From Porphyromonas canoris (GTDB lineage: Bacteria > Bacteroidota > Bacteroidia > Bacteroidales > Porphyromonadaceae): a stretch of 64,000 bases of DNA. The stretch spans positions 248,001 through 312,000 of the forward strand of contig NZ_JQZV01000003.1 of assembly GCF_000769115.1 (NCBI RefSeq). Reading direction: 5' to 3'. Made by a program: the position numbers and the translations under genes. Of this stretch, positions 9,336 through 18,400 are shown piece by piece (position 1 is the stretch's first letter; every line of letters starts with the position of its first letter). The notes under the pieces are model-generated. The model did no database searches, was not told the DNA's origin, and worked only from the letters and a program-made list of their open reading frames with translations.

Positions 9336-9756
9336 CAGACGATCAGGCAGGGAACATCAGGCTTTTGAATGGCTGAATGGCAATGGAAACAAGGTAGAGT
9401 GTTTTGATCATAATATCCACCCGTTCGACCCTCTATTTTTAGGGTACAAGACGGGAACTTTTATATAAAAACAGACGCCTGAAAATTCCCTCGGAAAGTT
9501 CGTCCCAAAATCCGATTTTTGAACTCAAGAGAGAAGATGAATTTGTAAATATCATGTTTTCAGTCTGATATGAAAAATCTCAAATTCGGAAAAATTTTTT
9601 CTTCAGTCCGTTTGATGGGGCTTTTTCGCGTTAATTGGTGTAAATTTTAATACTCATACTTGTGAATAAATCCTAATGCAATTTTGTGGTGAAAAACAGC
9701 AAAAAAGAGGAGAAAATAGCTAAGATTCTAATAGTCAATTAAGTAAGCAAAAATTC

Positions 9757-9909
9757 TAAACACGTTAATCGAATCCGGTAAACGTGTTCAATGAAATCGG
9801 TAAACGTGTTTACTGAAAAATTAAACACGTTAAGCCGAAAGAATATGCTCGTTTACTGTTTTTGATGAACGGAGTTCGGAATTTGTGTTAATAAACCGGG
9901 GCTGATTTA
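9757..9909. repeat. 22-nt periodic array with AACGTGTT-type cores
   Basis: Units start at 9757, 9779, 9801, 9822, 9844, 9866 and 9888, a spacing of 22 nt with one of 21. The cores are taaacacgttaa or its reverse complement taaacgtgttta, so the orientation of a near-palindrome alternates between units; the last three units are more degenerate. The array lies in the 870-nt gap before the TonB-dependent receptor gene. The rest of that gap (9336-9756) shows no gene. Confidence 0.75.
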
Positions 9910-10106
9910 ACAGTTCGGTCGTGCTCTGAAAACGACTCCTCCGATCAAAATAGAGAGCAAGAAAAAAGTGAGCATTTTTCGGTATGGAATATATAAAAAT
10001 GGCTCTTTCATTTTACCCGGATACCGCATGATTTTGTCTTGCATATCTATGCCAAAATAGCGTTCTTTGTATCATGATAAAGGTCTGATGACCTCCGAAT
10101 CTTAAG

Positions 10107-12560
10107 ATGAACAGATATACAAAACATATTATTGCTTTTTTCGCTCTGTTTTCTTGCCTGCAACCGCTGGAGGCACAAGAGGTTGAAAACAGAGTAGAGA
10201 CACTGAAAGAGAGAAGCGTATTTGGCTTCAATAGTCCGCTTTCCATGATGGAGATTCCATCTCTACTCTCTGCTTCTTCCGACTCTTTTGTTCTTGGATC
10301 TTCGCGTATCATGAGGGCTTTCTCTTTTCAGCCCAGACAGTATGGCGATGCAAACCATTCTCTCCTGTTCAATGGAGTAGTGATAAATGATACTCAAGAC
10401 GGTATGCAACCATGGTATCTATGGACCGGGCTGAATGATGCTACAGGAAACGAGCGGACGGCATGGGGATTATCTCCTGCCCATGATACTATGGGTGGCA
10501 TAGGTGGAAGCAAACACGTTACCGCGAAAGCATTCTCTTTGAAAAAATCGAGACACATCGGATACTCTTTTAGTAATGAGCTGTACAATCATCGTATTAT
10601 CGGACACTATTCCACCGGAAAGCTTAAAAATGGATGGTCATTGGCTCTTACGGCAAGTGTGAGAGCCGGTAAGGAAGGCTATGTTGCAGGTACTCACTAT
10701 CTCGGAGAGAGTTTTTTGCTTGCTCTTTCCAAGCAGCTGAATCCGCAGCATACTCTTTCGCTTACTGCTTTTGCCGCTCCTGTGGAGCGAGGTCTTACCT
10801 CCGAAACTTCGGGTATGGCTTATGATGCTTTTGGCAGTCACTATTACAATAGAGGTGTGGGTAGGGATGGAGGTAAGCTCCGAAATGCTCATGTGCTTAA
10901 AAGATTCGAGCCGGTGGCAACGCTTACTCACGATTGGAAAATCTCTCCAATGTCTACCCTATCTACAACTCTTTGGTATCGAGATGGGGGGAGTTCCGTT
11001 TCGGAGTTGAAGTGGAGAGGAGACAATCCTTACCCCGACTACTATCGTCTGTTCCCTCCATTTACTTCTACGGCACCGGGGCAGCACGATATGTTCGTAA
11101 ATTTTGACAGGATGAGGCACCGCAATCTTAATCCTTCAGACGATACTCCAACCGATGATAACGGAAATCCCGTTGCTGTCGGAAACAGATCGGAGTATAT
11201 TGTAGCCGGGAAAAACAGGAGACAAAGAGAACTTGTCTTAACCTCTCTTCTGAATACGTCTCTGTCCAATACCGTGAGATTGGATGGTGGTATTTCGGTC
11301 TCAGGCAATAGCAGCAGGTATTATAACCGGGTGCTGGATCTGTTGAGTGGTGATTACTGGTACGATGTGGATAGCCATCTGACCGGGAAAGATGCTTTTA
11401 GCGATTTGGATAACCCCTACAACGTTGTCCGAAAAGGGGATAAGTTCGGTTACTTCTACGCCACACGTCATGTGAAAAACTCTCTTTGGGGACAGCTTCG
11501 CCACTCTTCCCGAAGATGGGAGAGCTTTATAGGAGCAGAGATAGGAGGTGATTACCTTGTTAGAGAAGGCTTTATGAAAAATGGAGCGCACGCTTTGGAG
11601 AGTAAGGGCAAGTCGGCTGCCATCAATCACTTTACCTATAAGGTGAAAGGGGGAGCGCAGTACAAGATCAATGGAAGACACTATCTCTCCGCACATCTCT
11701 ATACTTCTCGTAACGCGCCTCATACGGATATAGCTTTTCTTCTTCCCGAAAATAGCAACAGACTTACTCCAGGGCTGAATGCCGAAAAGAGTTTCTCCGG
11801 AGAGCTTTCTTATCTTCTTCGTAACGCGTTTGTAAAGGCACGTCTGACAGGATATATGACTCGTATTTGGGATAAAGGCGATAGAATCTCTTTCTATAAC
11901 GATATCCGAAACACCATGGATCACTATCTCCTATCGGGTGTGGGAGAGCAGTACATCGGGGTAGAAGCCGGAGTGGAACTCAAGATCTCTCCTACCGTCA
12001 GGGCTATCTTGGTTGGAGCCGTTTCGGATAACAGCCATATCGGCAGTGCAGTGCTTTCGCATTATTCTAATAACTCAAACCAAGGGACAGATGGTGAGGT
12101 CGTGAAGTGGAATGGAACGAAGATAGCCGGAGCACCGATGGAGATGGCATCGGTAACTCTCTCTTATAACTCACCTTACCAATGGTATGCGGAAGTTACC
12201 GCGAACTATGCCGGAAGGGCGTATGTCAAGATCAATCCGACCCTTCATACGGAGAGATTGCAAAAGGCATCAGGATTTCGGTCCGAATATACTCGTCAAG
12301 AAGAGTTGGGACGATACTTCACACTCGATGCCAGAGTGGGAGGATCTTGGAAAGTGGCAAAGCGATACACACTCTCTCTTAATGTGAGTGCATCCAACGT
12401 GCTTAATAATACAGATATTAAAGTGCAGGGATGGGATCAGATGCAGAACAGGTGGAACAAACCGGAAGGAGGGGATGCCTCCCTTCTGACACCGGTAGAA
12501 AAACGCTATATGTACATGTATGGCATGACCTATTTTCTCAATGCCTCTTGGCGCTGGTAG
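10107..12560 (+). CDS. TonB-dependent outer membrane receptor
   Basis: 817 residues with a signal peptide (cut near LEAQ). A short plug-like region (about 50-150) contains SLLFNGVVINDTQDG and lacks the carboxypeptidase-regulatory-like domain seen in SusC-type receptors. A long barrel follows, full of alternating aromatic strands and long loops (for example SDDTPTDDNGN), and ends FLNASWRW with a C-terminal aromatic. The family imports large or scarce solutes using TonB. The substrate is not readable. The next gene, 42 nt downstream, encodes a lipoprotein nuclease, which makes nucleic acid breakdown products one candidate cargo (inference). No clear promoter motif was seen. Confidence 0.8.
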   Translation: MNRYTKHIIAFFALFSCLQPLEAQEVENRVETLKERSVFGFNSPLSMMEIPSLLSASSDSFVLGSSRIMRAFSFQPRQYGDANHSLLFNGVVINDTQDGMQPWYLWTGLNDATGNERTAWGLSPAHDTMGGIGGSKHVTAKAFSLKKSRHIGYSFSNELYNHRIIGHYSTGKLKNGWSLALTASVRAGKEGYVAGTHYLGESFLLALSKQLNPQHTLSLTAFAAPVERGLTSETSGMAYDAFGSHYYNRGVGRDGGKLRNAHVLKRFEPVATLTHDWKISPMSTLSTTLWYRDGGSSVSELKWRGDNPYPDYYRLFPPFTSTAPGQHDMFVNFDRMRHRNLNPSDDTPTDDNGNPVAVGNRSEYIVAGKNRRQRELVLTSLLNTSLSNTVRLDGGISVSGNSSRYYNRVLDLLSGDYWYDVDSHLTGKDAFSDLDNPYNVVRKGDKFGYFYATRHVKNSLWGQLRHSSRRWESFIGAEIGGDYLVREGFMKNGAHALESKGKSAAINHFTYKVKGGAQYKINGRHYLSAHLYTSRNAPHTDIAFLLPENSNRLTPGLNAEKSFSGELSYLLRNAFVKARLTGYMTRIWDKGDRISFYNDIRNTMDHYLLSGVGEQYIGVEAGVELKISPTVRAILVGAVSDNSHIGSAVLSHYSNNSNQGTDGEVVKWNGTKIAGAPMEMASVTLSYNSPYQWYAEVTANYAGRAYVKINPTLHTERLQKASGFRSEYTRQEELGRYFTLDARVGGSWKVAKRYTLSLNVSASNVLNNTDIKVQGWDQMQNRWNKPEGGDASLLTPVEKRYMYMYGMTYFLNASWRW

Positions 12561-12602
12561 TAACAGATAGTTTGGATTATTATAAAAAGACAGTCGAATG
12601 CT

Positions 12603-13754
12603 ATGAAAAAGACATCAATAACTCTCGTATTGGTTTTCTCTCTGCTCTCTCTCCTTACAGGATGTAAAGGGCAGCAGATCAATCAGGAAAAGCCCAAAGA
12701 AGATAAGGCGTATATAGAAAACGTAACGGAACAACCGCTTTCCGAGCAGGGGGCACAACTCATCCTGCGGATCGAGAGTAGCAAAAAGTGGAAAATTGAG
12801 TGGCAGAAAGGAACAGGAGCATGGGTGGAAACCGACCAGAATCTTGAGGGACAAGGAGACAAGGCGATCACTCTTTTTGTACAGCCTAATCCCTCTTTTG
12901 AGGAGCGTACAGGCGAATTGACTGTATTTTTCCCCACTACTACCATTACGGTAACATTCCGTCAGAAGCCATCACCGCTCCCCGATAATCCTATCACTCC
13001 ACCCGATAAGAGGATGGAGATACCTCTGCTTTCCAATGATAAGAACCATAAGTTTATAGACTACAAAGTCTCTTTGGGAGGCACAACAATAGTGAACTAC
13101 TCCCAAGAGTACGACCTTAAAGAGAAGCATAACAGATGGGTGGCTTTCAGATTCGATGCCATAACCTCTCAAAAGAAAGTAGGCAGAACAGATGCGTGGA
13201 GCTGCGATCCGAATCTGCCCGACAATGTATGTATCGGAGGAACATTCCCTTCCGGAACAGATAGGGGACACCTTGTGGCATCGAGCGATAGGAGCTTCTC
13301 AAGAGAAGCCAATATGCAGACGTTCTACTATTCCAACATCAGTCCCCAGAAGAGTTCCTTTAATCAGGGTATCTGGCAAAAGCTTGAGGAAAGGGTTTTG
13401 CAGTGGGGACGGGATAGAAATTCTTGCGATACGCTCTATGTTGTAAAGGGTGGAACAATATATAATGGAGATATTTTGGGACACATAAGCCCTAAGAATA
13501 ACAGCGCTCTCTCCGTTCCTATTCCGAAGTACTACTTCATGGCTCTTTTGAAGGTTAAAGATGGAAAGCACTACTCCATAGGTTTTATAATAGAACATAA
13601 GGATATTCCGACTTCCAATAAACTCGGTCTCTATACCATAACGATAAAAGAGTTGGAACAGCGTACCGGATACAACTTCTTCCATGTCTTGCCTGATGAG
13701 AAAGAGAAGGATGTAGAGAGCAAGATAGATATTGCTTTCTGGCAAGGTATATAG
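12603..13754 (+). CDS. Lipoprotein DNA/RNA non-specific endonuclease
   Basis: 383 residues. A lipoprotein signal (LSLLTGC, lipidated Cys near 21) is followed by a BACON-like or Ig-like domain (about 38-122, with VTFRQKPSP at its end). The C-terminal NucA-type beta-beta-alpha-metal nuclease (about 145-375) carries the family motif TDRGHLVASSD, in which H223 is the catalytic general base, and downstream NISPQKSSFNQGIW, which supplies the metal-binding Asn. It is expected to be tethered at the cell surface or in the periplasm and to cut DNA and RNA without sequence preference. It lies close behind the TonB-dependent receptor gene and its end abuts the flippase gene. Confidence 0.88.
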   Translation: MKKTSITLVLVFSLLSLLTGCKGQQINQEKPKEDKAYIENVTEQPLSEQGAQLILRIESSKKWKIEWQKGTGAWVETDQNLEGQGDKAITLFVQPNPSFEERTGELTVFFPTTTITVTFRQKPSPLPDNPITPPDKRMEIPLLSNDKNHKFIDYKVSLGGTTIVNYSQEYDLKEKHNRWVAFRFDAITSQKKVGRTDAWSCDPNLPDNVCIGGTFPSGTDRGHLVASSDRSFSREANMQTFYYSNISPQKSSFNQGIWQKLEERVLQWGRDRNSCDTLYVVKGGTIYNGDILGHISPKNNSALSVPIPKYYFMALLKVKDGKHYSIGFIIEHKDIPTSNKLGLYTITIKELEQRTGYNFFHVLPDEKEKDVESKIDIAFWQGI

Positions 13755-13770
13755 GCAGATTTCCTTTCTG

Positions 13771-15267
13771 ATGGGAGTCATACTCAAACAGAGCTTAAGA
13801 GGTACGGTCGTAACTTATCTGGGAGCCTTTATAGGCTTTCTTACGACCTTCTTCATCACGGTAACCTATCTCACGGCAGAAGAGATAGGTCTTACCCGTG
13901 TACTGTTTGAGGCAGCACTGCTGTTGAGCACATTTGCGATACTCGGAGTACACACGTCTTCCATAAGATACTATCCCTATTTTAAGCGAGAAGACGGGCA
14001 GGAAAGGGGTTTCTTGTCTCTTATGTTGCTCTTTCCGCTACTGGGGGTGGTACTCTTCGGGCTCCTTTACATTTTACTGGAAGTTCCCATATCTTCATAT
14101 TTTTCCAAGAACTCTTCTCTATTCGTGCAGTACTATTATATGGTACTGCCGTTGATGCTTTTTCTGCTGTATCAGAATCTGTTGGAGGTTTATTCGTCCA
14201 TCAAACAGAAGATTGTAGTACCTCGCTTTCATAAAGAGGTAACCCAACGCTTATTATTGATAGGTGTTTACGTTGGATATGCCACATTCAATTTAACTCT
14301 TGACGCTTTCATCTGGATTTTTGTAGGGAGCTACGGATTGGTGGCACTATTGCAGTTCGGATATGTTTCAAGACTATCGCCTTATGCCTTAAAGGAGAGG
14401 ATCGAGTTTCCCAAAGAGCAGAAGAGAGATTTTCTAAACTACACGCTTTTGGTGGTATTGTCTGCACTGGGAGGAAGCATCTTCAGCCGCTTGGACATAT
14501 TTATGGTATCCGCAAAGATGGGACTAAACTATGCCGGGATATATACGATAGCTTTCTTCATCGTGGCTATAATAGAGATTCCCTCTCGTTCGCTTCTTGC
14601 TATCACAGCTCCGATAGCTTCGGAGGCGTTGAAGAATAAAGATACCCTAAAGCTGCAAGATCTCTACAAAAAGGTTGCGTTGTATCAGCTGTTTGTGGGA
14701 GGATTTATATTTCTGCTTATTTGGGTAAACATAGACTTCATTTTTACCATTATACCCAACTCGCAAATATATTCCCAAGGCAAGTGGGTTGTCTTTTATC
14801 TCGGTTTATCGAAGCTTGTGGAGATAACATTCAACTTCGGCAACTCCGTCATCAGATACTCTCGCTACTACTACTATACCATACTTATCACATTTCTGCT
14901 CACGATACTTACCATCCTGACAAACAACTATTTTATCCCTCTTTTAGGGATGACGGGAGCATCCATAGCCACGCTCATCACCTGTTTTATCAGCTACACG
15001 ATATCTCAGTTTATTATAAAGATAAAGCTCGGCGTATCTCCTTTCAGTGGCAGATTTGCCCTCCTGTTTGTCATAATAGGCATTCTGCTCGTGTCGCATT
15101 CGTTATGGAAGATGGAGGCGATCGGAGGGAATATCTGGTTTGATGCCATCGTCAAAAGCTTTATTTTTGTTGCCGTACCCGTTGCAATGGTGCTTCGACT
15201 GAAAATGCTGCCGGAGCTGTCTCAGTACATATCGAATCTCTATAAAAACTTTAGGAAAAGAGTATGA
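13771..15267 (+). CDS. Wzx/MurJ-like polysaccharide flippase
   Basis: 498 residues from the chosen start. An in-frame ATG at 13732 would overlap the nuclease gene by 23 nt; 13771 gives a more usual N-terminus (MGVILKQSLRGTVVTYLGAF). About 12-14 hydrophobic segments, short basic loops and the general layout fit the polysaccharide-synthesis branch of the MOP exporter superfamily. Such proteins flip lipid-linked glycans across the inner membrane. The 3' end overlaps the start of the glycosyltransferase-like gene by 4 nt (ATGA), which suggests a shared glycan pathway. Which glycan is involved is not readable. Confidence 0.82.
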   Translation: MGVILKQSLRGTVVTYLGAFIGFLTTFFITVTYLTAEEIGLTRVLFEAALLLSTFAILGVHTSSIRYYPYFKREDGQERGFLSLMLLFPLLGVVLFGLLYILLEVPISSYFSKNSSLFVQYYYMVLPLMLFLLYQNLLEVYSSIKQKIVVPRFHKEVTQRLLLIGVYVGYATFNLTLDAFIWIFVGSYGLVALLQFGYVSRLSPYALKERIEFPKEQKRDFLNYTLLVVLSALGGSIFSRLDIFMVSAKMGLNYAGIYTIAFFIVAIIEIPSRSLLAITAPIASEALKNKDTLKLQDLYKKVALYQLFVGGFIFLLIWVNIDFIFTIIPNSQIYSQGKWVVFYLGLSKLVEITFNFGNSVIRYSRYYYYTILITFLLTILTILTNNYFIPLLGMTGASIATLITCFISYTISQFIIKIKLGVSPFSGRFALLFVIIGILLVSHSLWKMEAIGGNIWFDAIVKSFIFVAVPVAMVLRLKMLPELSQYISNLYKNFRKRV

Positions 15268-16130
15268 CACAAGGAACCGAAGAACAAGGAGTTGTTACCC
15301 TGATACCATTTGGGAACATTGCGAACAGACTTTTGGCGGTAAGCTCTGCCATCTCTTACTTTTCCAGCATAGAGAAGCCTGTGGAGATTGTTTGGTTTAA
15401 GACACCGGAGCTGTGTTCGGAGTTTGAACGTCTGTTTCATCCCGATATCAGCTTTGATGAGAAATATGTATCCGTGAGGAATGCTACGATCAAAGACCAC
15501 ATCTTCAGAGACATCCCCAATGGTCGCAACTTTTTTCTTTCCAAGCTTCACGCGTTATGGGCGTACGATCACTGCATCAACTCCGACCACTATGTGTCAA
15601 ACGAGGAGCTGAGAAAAGAGATTGTTACGACCCTTTCTTCCGGAAAAAATATAGACATCTGGCTGGCACTGAACAGAGCATTCTACATAACGCCCCGAAT
15701 GTTCGACAATCTCATGCCTTCGGTTGAGGTAGTCAGTGCGGTGCGTTCGATCTGTTCGGGGTGGACGGAGAACGTCATAGGCGTTCACATCCTGAGAGGA
15801 GACGAGCAGTACTCGTGGCGGCAAGATCCCATAGACCTTTATATAAGACGTATGCAGAAGCTGATAGAGACAGACCCGTCCGTGAAGTTTTTCCTGTCGG
15901 CGGACAATTATGAGGATCGGGACAGGATCGCGACAATCTTCGGGTCGAGAGTCTTCACGCCCAAGCTGCAGAAAGACCCGGATACGGTAGAGGGAGTGAT
16001 ACAAGCCATGGCGGAGATTTTGGCTCTGTCCAAGACCAAGTATATACTTGGGGGAAAAGACAATCCCTACTGCACTGCCGCTACGCTTATAGGGGAGAAG
16101 CCTTTGGAGCAGATCTCCATTTACTTGTAG
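15264..16130 (+). CDS. Fucosyltransferase-like (NodZ/GT23-type fold) protein
   Basis: 288 residues, no signal peptide or membrane segment. GVHILRGDEQYSW resembles the HxRxxD donor-binding motif of alpha-1,6-fucosyltransferase and NodZ-like enzymes. FFLSADNYEDRDRIATIFG and the late LALSKTKYILGGKDN also fit the C-terminal nucleotide-sugar half of that fold. I infer a cytoplasmic glycosyltransferase using GDP-fucose or a similar donor; the acceptor is unknown. It is translationally coupled to the flippase and converges on the response-regulator gene after only 21 nt. GC content is higher here than in the flippase gene (33 of 60 in the line starting 15901, against 24 of 60 at 14401). Confidence 0.6.
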   Translation: MTQGTEEQGVVTLIPFGNIANRLLAVSSAISYFSSIEKPVEIVWFKTPELCSEFERLFHPDISFDEKYVSVRNATIKDHIFRDIPNGRNFFLSKLHALWAYDHCINSDHYVSNEELRKEIVTTLSSGKNIDIWLALNRAFYITPRMFDNLMPSVEVVSAVRSICSGWTENVIGVHILRGDEQYSWRQDPIDLYIRRMQKLIETDPSVKFFLSADNYEDRDRIATIFGSRVFTPKLQKDPDTVEGVIQAMAEILALSKTKYILGGKDNPYCTAATLIGEKPLEQISIYL

Positions 16131-16151
16131 GCAGACCTCCTTTCATGTCGG

Positions 16152-16826
16152 CTACTCCATGACCATTTTGTAACCGATGCCGTAGACGGACTTTATCTTT
16201 ATGTTTGCGTTCGAATCTTGCAGCTTCTTTCGCAAGTTTTTTATCTGTGTGTAGATAAAGTCGAAGTTGTCCACCTGATCTATATTATCCCCCCAGACAG
16301 CTTCTGCGAGAAGCTCTTTTCGTACGAGGCGATCCACTCTGTTGGCAAAGTAGAGCAGGATGTCGTACTCTTTTCTGTTGAGTTCAAGCCGGTTATCGGA
16401 CACGGTTACGGAGAATTTATCCGGGAAAATCTCCACGTTCCCAAGGGAGATGGAGAGATCTCCGCTCTGATTTCTGCGGATGACGCTGCGGAGTCTGGCA
16501 GACAATTCTATCAGATGAAAAGGTTTGGAAAGGTAGTCATCGGCTCCGAGCTCCAGCCCCTTGACTTTATCTTCGACGGCATCCCGTGCGGAGATTATGA
16601 TGATACGTTCCTGTCTTTTTGCCTGTTTCATCTCCTCCAGCAGGGTAAGCCCGCTACCGTCCGGCAGCATAAGGTCGAGGAGCACCCCGTCATAAGAGTA
16701 GAGACCTATCTTCTCCCTTGCTTCAGAGAGTGTTTTTGCTATTTCCACGATGTATCTTTCTTTCGTGAGAGTCTCTGCGATAAGTTCTTGAAGTTGGGGT
16801 TCGTCTTCCACGATAAGTATTTTCAT
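16152..16826 (-). CDS. OmpR/PhoB-family response regulator, orphan
   Basis: 224 residues from MKILIVEDEPQ. A longer frame continues upstream through the 22-nt array, but that extension is just the repeat read as protein, so I reject it. The receiver domain (1-115) has acidic residues D8 and E9, phosphoacceptor D51 in LLDLMLPDGSG, and the lysine in YLSKPF. The winged-helix domain (about 125-224) has the OmpR-type NRKEYDILLYFANR and the terminal VYGIGYKM. No histidine kinase gene is adjacent: the neighbours are a convergent glycosyltransferase-like gene and, upstream, the hmu operon. The regulated genes are unknown. No TAnnTTTG element is obvious upstream. Confidence 0.92.
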   Translation of the reverse strand: MKILIVEDEPQLQELIAETLTKERYIVEIAKTLSEAREKIGLYSYDGVLLDLMLPDGSGLTLLEEMKQAKRQERIIIISARDAVEDKVKGLELGADDYLSKPFHLIELSARLRSVIRRNQSGDLSISLGNVEIFPDKFSVTVSDNRLELNRKEYDILLYFANRVDRLVRKELLAEAVWGDNIDQVDNFDFIYTQIKNLRKKLQDSNANIKIKSVYGIGYKMVME

Positions 16827-17058
16827 TGTATCTCTATACGGCTTAGTTGTTGTGTTTTTAGGTAAAGCGGTTAAATATCCGAGCCGAAATTTAGGGAATT
16901 TCTTTGAGAACAGCGAATTTGAGAGACGAAATAGCATCCGAACAACTCCGCCTGAAGATGCCAAAAGCAGATGCCCTGCCGTTCCGTTTCGGGGAAGCCG
17001 ATTTCGGGCGGATGCACCAAAGTTTTTCCCCCTTTCCGCAGAGCGTAGAATCCTTATA

Positions 17059-17302
17059 CATACGGAAAAATATTTTTGCATATACGGAAAAATATTTCTG
17101 CATATACGGAAAAATATTTCTGCATATACGGAAAAATATTTCTGCATATACGGAAAAATATTTCTGCATATACAAAAAAATATTTCTGCATATACGAAAA
17201 AATATTTCTGCATATACGAAAAAATATTTCTGCATATACGAAAAAATATTTCTGCATATACGAAAAAATATTTCTGCATATACAGAAATTTCTTTCCTTG
17301 CG
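17059..17302. repeat. Homogeneous 22-nt tandem array
   Basis: Eleven units are spaced exactly 22 nt apart (anchor tac at 17061, 17083, 17105 and so on to 17281). The unit core is tacggaaaaatatttctgca, with a shift to tacgaaaaaatatttctgca in the second half. A decayed tail runs into a tract of A then T near 17305-17325. Because 22 is not a multiple of 3, several frames on both strands stay open across it, producing spurious proteins with a 22-residue period. The array lies 230 nt upstream of the response-regulator start and 140 nt beyond the hmuV-like stop. The rest of 16827-17443 shows no gene. Confidence 0.95.
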
Positions 17303-17443
17303 GAAAAAAATTTTTTTCTTTTCCGTCTCCATCTTTGTCGGAGGCGGAGGTGCAAAAAAAGTCTTGGCCGCCACTTATGATTTTTCATAAATGACAGCCA
17401 AGACTCGGACCGGATATGTCGGTGGAGGAGTGGTGCGGATTTG

Positions 17444-17782
17444 CTACTCCGGCACGTAGATCACTTCTCCGTTTTCGAGCTCGTAAGCCACTCCCACGCG
17501 GCGTCCTTTGGAGCCGGAAGCATCGGTCTGCTCGTTGGATGGGGTGTATCGCTCTATTTTGTTGCCTTTCTTGGTGATGATCTCCATGTCTTCTTTGCCG
17601 GGGTTCTTCACTACGGTAAACTCCTCTTGGGTGAAGACTTCGGTCATGTTCATGTGCATCACCATCGCCACCATGAGTGCCACGGCAAAGACCATCGCAA
17701 CGTCGAAGAGATTGACTACGACGCTTAGCGGATCGGAATCGTCCTCTTTCTCAAACAGAGGTATGCGTCTTCTGCTTTTCAT
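17444..17782 (-). CDS. hmuV: HmuV-like DUF2149 membrane protein
   Basis: 112 residues. It has one N-terminal membrane segment (VVVNLFDVAMVFAVALMVAM) and a small periplasmic domain (about 50-112), the arrangement of ExbD-like DUF2149 proteins. By position it is the last gene of an hmuSTUV-type operon: it overlaps the MotA/TolQ/ExbB-like gene by 4 nt. The likely role is the ExbD-like partner of a proton channel that energises the HmuS step or haem transport. The gene symbol rests on operon resemblance to the Porphyromonas gingivalis hmu locus, not on a database match. Confidence 0.75.
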   Translation of the reverse strand: MKSRRRIPLFEKEDDSDPLSVVVNLFDVAMVFAVALMVAMVMHMNMTEVFTQEEFTVVKNPGKEDMEIITKKGNKIERYTPSNEQTDASGSKGRRVGVAYELENGEVIYVPE

Positions 17783-18372
17783 CGGTTGTCTGTGAGTATT
17801 CTGGAGATGTATTCAAGCTGATTGACCTCTTTGGCGTACCAGCGGCTCTTGATCTGCTGGGTGAGGAGACCCACGATGCTGATGACCAACCCCACGACGG
17901 TGGTGGCAAAGACTACCTGCATGTTGTATGCCATGCCCGATACGTCGCCGGTGGAAAGCCCTACGAGCGCCGGGCTCATGGCGATGAGCGTCCCGATGAG
18001 TCCGAGTATGGGACCCATCTTTGCGAGGATCTTCGAGATGGCGAGGTCTTTCTGTGCTTCGTTTTCAAAGCCGGAGATGAGAAAGTCCGAGTAGGCTTCG
18101 TTTGCCGGATGGGTGAGCAGGTCGCGGAGGTACTGCACGAAAAGCGAGTTGTCCTTGCGCGGAAGGCTCTCCTTGATCTCTTCGATGGTCTCTCTTGTGG
18201 CAGCCTTTATCTTTTGGTTCAGTGCCTTGTCGTTTGCCCTCTTGATCATGAACTGGTTGTAGAAGCTGCCCAACAGAAGCAGGGAGCGTCCGAAAAGAAT
18301 GAGAAGCATGATGATGTCCGGGATGAGCAGACTGTTGGCTACGAAAAAAAGTAGTTTTGAGATTGTTTCCAT
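17779..18372 (-). CDS. hmuU: HmuU-like MotA/TolQ/ExbB proton channel
   Basis: 197 residues with three membrane segments (about 8-35, 110-140 and 150-180). The conserved core is ILAKMGPILGLIGTLIAMSPALVGLSTGD followed by VFATTVVGLVISIVG, diagnostic of the MotA/TolQ/ExbB family. These channels use the proton gradient to drive a partner across the periplasm. Here the partner is probably the DUF2149 protein encoded immediately downstream with a 4-nt overlap, and the client may be HmuS. GC content is clearly higher than in hmuS (40 of 60 in the line beginning 17941). Confidence 0.85.
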   Translation of the reverse strand: METISKLLFFVANSLLIPDIIMLLILFGRSLLLLGSFYNQFMIKRANDKALNQKIKAATRETIEEIKESLPRKDNSLFVQYLRDLLTHPANEAYSDFLISGFENEAQKDLAISKILAKMGPILGLIGTLIAMSPALVGLSTGDVSGMAYNMQVVFATTVVGLVISIVGLLTQQIKSRWYAKEVNQLEYISRILTDNR

Positions 18373-18400
18373 TATGAGTTGTGATGATATGATGCGGATG

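Noticed and set aside
16827-17279. N-terminal extension of the response regulator and other long frames through the 17-kb array
   Set aside because: They are the 22-nt repeat read as protein in several frames on both strands (YFFVYAEIFFRICRNIF and the like); the normal receiver-domain start is at 16826.
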